Positions 6,090-7,579 of a stretch of 7,579 nt of DNA are shown here, one piece after another. The notes beneath the pieces are model-generated. The model was given only the letters and a program-made list of their open reading frames with translations. It made no database searches and was not told the DNA's origin. Where the stretch lies: positions 1-7,579 of the forward strand of contig JASHZK010000224.1 of the NCBI GenBank assembly GCA_030042575.1. Direction: 5' to 3'. Position numbers and translations under genes: made by a program. Source of the stretch: Acidimicrobiales bacterium. GTDB taxonomy: Bacteria; Actinomycetota; Acidimicrobiia; Acidimicrobiales; UBA8190. Position 1 is the stretch's first letter. The number at the start of each line of letters is the position of its first letter.

Positions 6090-7187
6090 GTGGTTCGAGA
6101 CCGCACCTCTGGCGGGGTGATCGAGTTGATTGTCGGGAAACAAGAAAACGCCGGTCCATTCCATGACACGACTGCCGCGACTTCGCCATCTTCGTGCGGT
6201 CTGCCAGTGATCGAAGCAAATCTCGAACGTGTTTGGATCGTATGTCCCAGCTACACCGATGTCACGGCGTTCACCATGCTTAGAAAGCGGATCCTCGAGG
6301 TGATGGAGGAGGCTGGGCTCGGCGACCGGCCCTTGCAGCTCGTCTTCGTGGACGATACCGGGGACAACGACGACGAGGTCGACCAATTGACATCCTTCGA
6401 CGACGTTCTCGTCGTACGCCCTCCGTTCAACCTGGGTCATCAGAGGGCCATCGTCTACGGCCTGCGGACGATCGCGTCTCAATTGGAAGACATGGACCTG
6501 GTCGTCACCATGGACGCTGACGGGGAGGACCGTCCCGAGGATATTCCCCGTCTTATCGGACCATTGATCGAGGCACCACAGCAATATCGAATGGTGTGCG
6601 TCGCCAAACGAACCCATCGACGCGAGTCCATGGAGTTCAAAGTGATGTATCTGGCTTTTCGGATTCTCTTCGCGGCATTGACCGGTGTCACGGTACGGAG
6701 TGGCAACTTCGCCGCCTATCGAGGGTGGCGAGCACGACGGATGATCCACCATCCTTACTTCGACCTCTGCTATTCGTCATCACTGGTGAGCCTGGACGTG
6801 CCTGTCAAACCCGTGCCATGTCCGCGTGGCGACCGATATGCTGGTCGTTCCCGCATGAACATGTTTCGACTCCTCATGCATGGTTTCCGCATGCTCATGC
6901 CCTTTACTGATCGGATCGCAGTTCGCGCTATGGCGGCATTTTCGGTGGTGTTCGGCCTCAGCGTTCTCGGCGCCCTTGCCGTCCTGGCCATCCGTCTCTT
7001 CACTAGCGCTGCCATACCGGGCTGGGCCACCATCACGTTGATTAGTACTGTGATCTTGTCGTTCTTGGCCCTGGGCAATTTTGTGGTTCTCTTCGTCGCT
7101 TTCTCGCATTCGCGTGGCATATCGCTCGTGGGACTGGAGGACGGGTTTGACGGACGCACTCGAAGCTCATCTTCGTCGTCAGATTGA
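6090..7187 (+). CDS. GT2 glycosyltransferase, polyprenyl-phosphate sugar synthase type (DPM1/GtrB-like)
   Basis: From GTG 6090 the product is 365 residues. The start is uncertain: the first 40 or so residues are low-similarity, and GTG codons at 6117 and 6207 are alternatives. The last of these would start just before the first beta strand (RVWIVCPSYTD). The GT-A core follows in the expected order: FVDDTGDND (D88-D89, nucleotide-sugar binding), NLGHQRAIVYGL (from N114), MDADGEDRPEDIP (D142-x-D144 metal site), and RYAGRSR (249-255), the counterpart of the R-x-x-G-x-S-K segment of DPM1/GtrB enzymes. Two membrane helices follow (about 282-305 and 314-339), the GtrB layout, and then an unusual Ser-rich tail (SSSSSSD). 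Enzymes of this group transfer a sugar from UDP- or GDP-sugar to undecaprenyl- or decaprenyl-phosphate at the inner leaflet; the sugar cannot be told here. The 3' end overlaps the next gene by 41 bp, implying co-transcription and coupled translation. Third-position G/C bias is weaker than in the two GT-C genes. Confidence 0.87.
   Translation: MVRDRTSGGVIELIVGKQENAGPFHDTTAATSPSSCGLPVIEANLERVWIVCPSYTDVTAFTMLRKRILEVMEEAGLGDRPLQLVFVDDTGDNDDEVDQLTSFDDVLVVRPPFNLGHQRAIVYGLRTIASQLEDMDLVVTMDADGEDRPEDIPRLIGPLIEAPQQYRMVCVAKRTHRRESMEFKVMYLAFRILFAALTGVTVRSGNFAAYRGWRARRMIHHPYFDLCYSSSLVSLDVPVKPVPCPRGDRYAGRSRMNMFRLLMHGFRMLMPFTDRIAVRAMAAFSVVFGLSVLGALAVLAIRLFTSAAIPGWATITLISTVILSFLALGNFVVLFVAFSHSRGISLVGLEDGFDGRTRSSSSSSD
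7136..7140 (+). promoter_or_regulatory. Shine-Dalgarno site inside the GT2 gene for the methyltransferase
   Basis: GGAGG lies 6 nt before TTG 7147, an ideal spacing. It sits within the last codons of the GT2 gene, so the methyltransferase start is within the upstream coding region. This site decides the TTG start; there is no in-frame ATG or GTG closer to the conserved methyltransferase core with a comparable site. Confidence 0.7.
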
Positions 7188-7579
7188 GCACTCCCAGCGG
7201 TTCTTCTGGCATCGCCTGCGATGGCAGGTGGTGCGGGGGTATCTCCCGTCAAAGCCGTTTGAGCTCGTCGATGTGGGGGCAGGTGCCGGATTGCTCGGCT
7301 CCTTTCTGGGAGACGAGTACCCCCGCGCCACGTATCGCTTTGTAGAGCCGATAGAGTCACTACGTCAGTCGCTACGCTTGCGCTATGGCGGTGAGGCCGA
7401 CCTTGCCGATGCCGCTTCTTACGCCGCTGCCGATTTCGTGACCTTGCTCGACGTGCTCGAACACCAGGTCGATGATCGTGTCTTCATGGAGGACCTCGTA
7501 GCGAAGATGGCAACAGGTGCGACGTTGCTGATGACCGTACCAGCACTCGAACGTCTTTGGTCTCAGTGGGACATCGCTC
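7147..7579 (+). CDS. Class I SAM-dependent methyltransferase, N-terminal part
   Basis: An uninterrupted frame runs from TTG 7147 to the right edge, giving 144 residues; the stop is outside the window. After a basic, aromatic N-terminal helix (HSQRFFWHRLRW) comes the SAM-binding motif I, ELVDVGAGAGLLG (39-51). The acidic residue at the end of strand 2 is E67 (FVEP). LLDVLEH (100-106) is the motif IV region typical of the Methyltransf_11/23 groups, and TLLMTVPALERLWSQWD (126-142) is the strand-5 region. The form VPA-x-x-x-LWS-x-x-D is frequent in methyltransferases encoded beside GT2 glycosyltransferases. The acceptor is unknown; a sugar hydroxyl or a lipid-linked intermediate is plausible from context only. 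It overlaps the GT2 gene by 41 bp in another frame and has its own strong ribosome site, so the two are surely one operon. Confidence 0.88.
   Translation, partial: MTDALEAHLRRQIEHSQRFFWHRLRWQVVRGYLPSKPFELVDVGAGAGLLGSFLGDEYPRATYRFVEPIESLRQSLRLRYGGEADLADAASYAAADFVTLLDVLEHQVDDRVFMEDLVAKMATGATLLMTVPALERLWSQWDIA

Overview
The window is GC-rich chromosomal DNA with GTG and TTG starts and purine-rich Shine-Dalgarno sites. One small membrane protein combines a neocarzinostatin-like motif with an LAxTG-like motif. Together these suggest a high-GC actinobacterium, perhaps Acidimicrobiia or a relative; this is inference from composition and families, not a marker gene. There is no rRNA, convincing tRNA, CRISPR array or intact mobile element.

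Layout. 1-164 (+) is the C-terminal tail of an unidentified membrane protein. 165-493 is non-coding, with a 20-bp-spaced direct repeat and two GC-rich hairpins. 494-1270 (+) encodes a 258-residue membrane-anchored secreted protein with an internal LAFTG motif and an unusually long Arg/Pro-rich tail after its second membrane helix. 1271-1606 is a leader region holding a possible 25-codon ORF whose stop overlaps the next start codon. 1607-4252 (+) encodes a YfhO-like polytopic membrane protein of the GT-C type. It meets, tail to tail across 12 bp, a second GT-C-like membrane glycosyltransferase on the minus strand (4265-5752). 5753-6089 is the divergent regulatory region. 6090-7187 (+) encodes a GT2 glycosyltransferase of the dolichol-phosphate-mannose-synthase/GtrB type with two C-terminal membrane helices. 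A class I SAM methyltransferase (TTG start at 7147, running off the window) overlaps its 3' end by 41 bp.

How they may work together. GT2 enzymes of this type usually load a sugar onto a polyprenyl phosphate on the cytoplasmic face. GT-C enzymes usually use such lipid-linked sugars on the outer face. The methyltransferase could modify a sugar, lipid or other small acceptor. The window therefore looks like the edge of a cell-surface glycan or glycolipid locus. The coupling of GT2 and methyltransferase is directly visible from their overlap. The link to the two GT-C genes and to the LAFTG protein rests on proximity only. I do not see a clearly new system; the most unusual items are the architecture of the 494-1270 protein and the coupled leader upstream of the YfhO-like gene.
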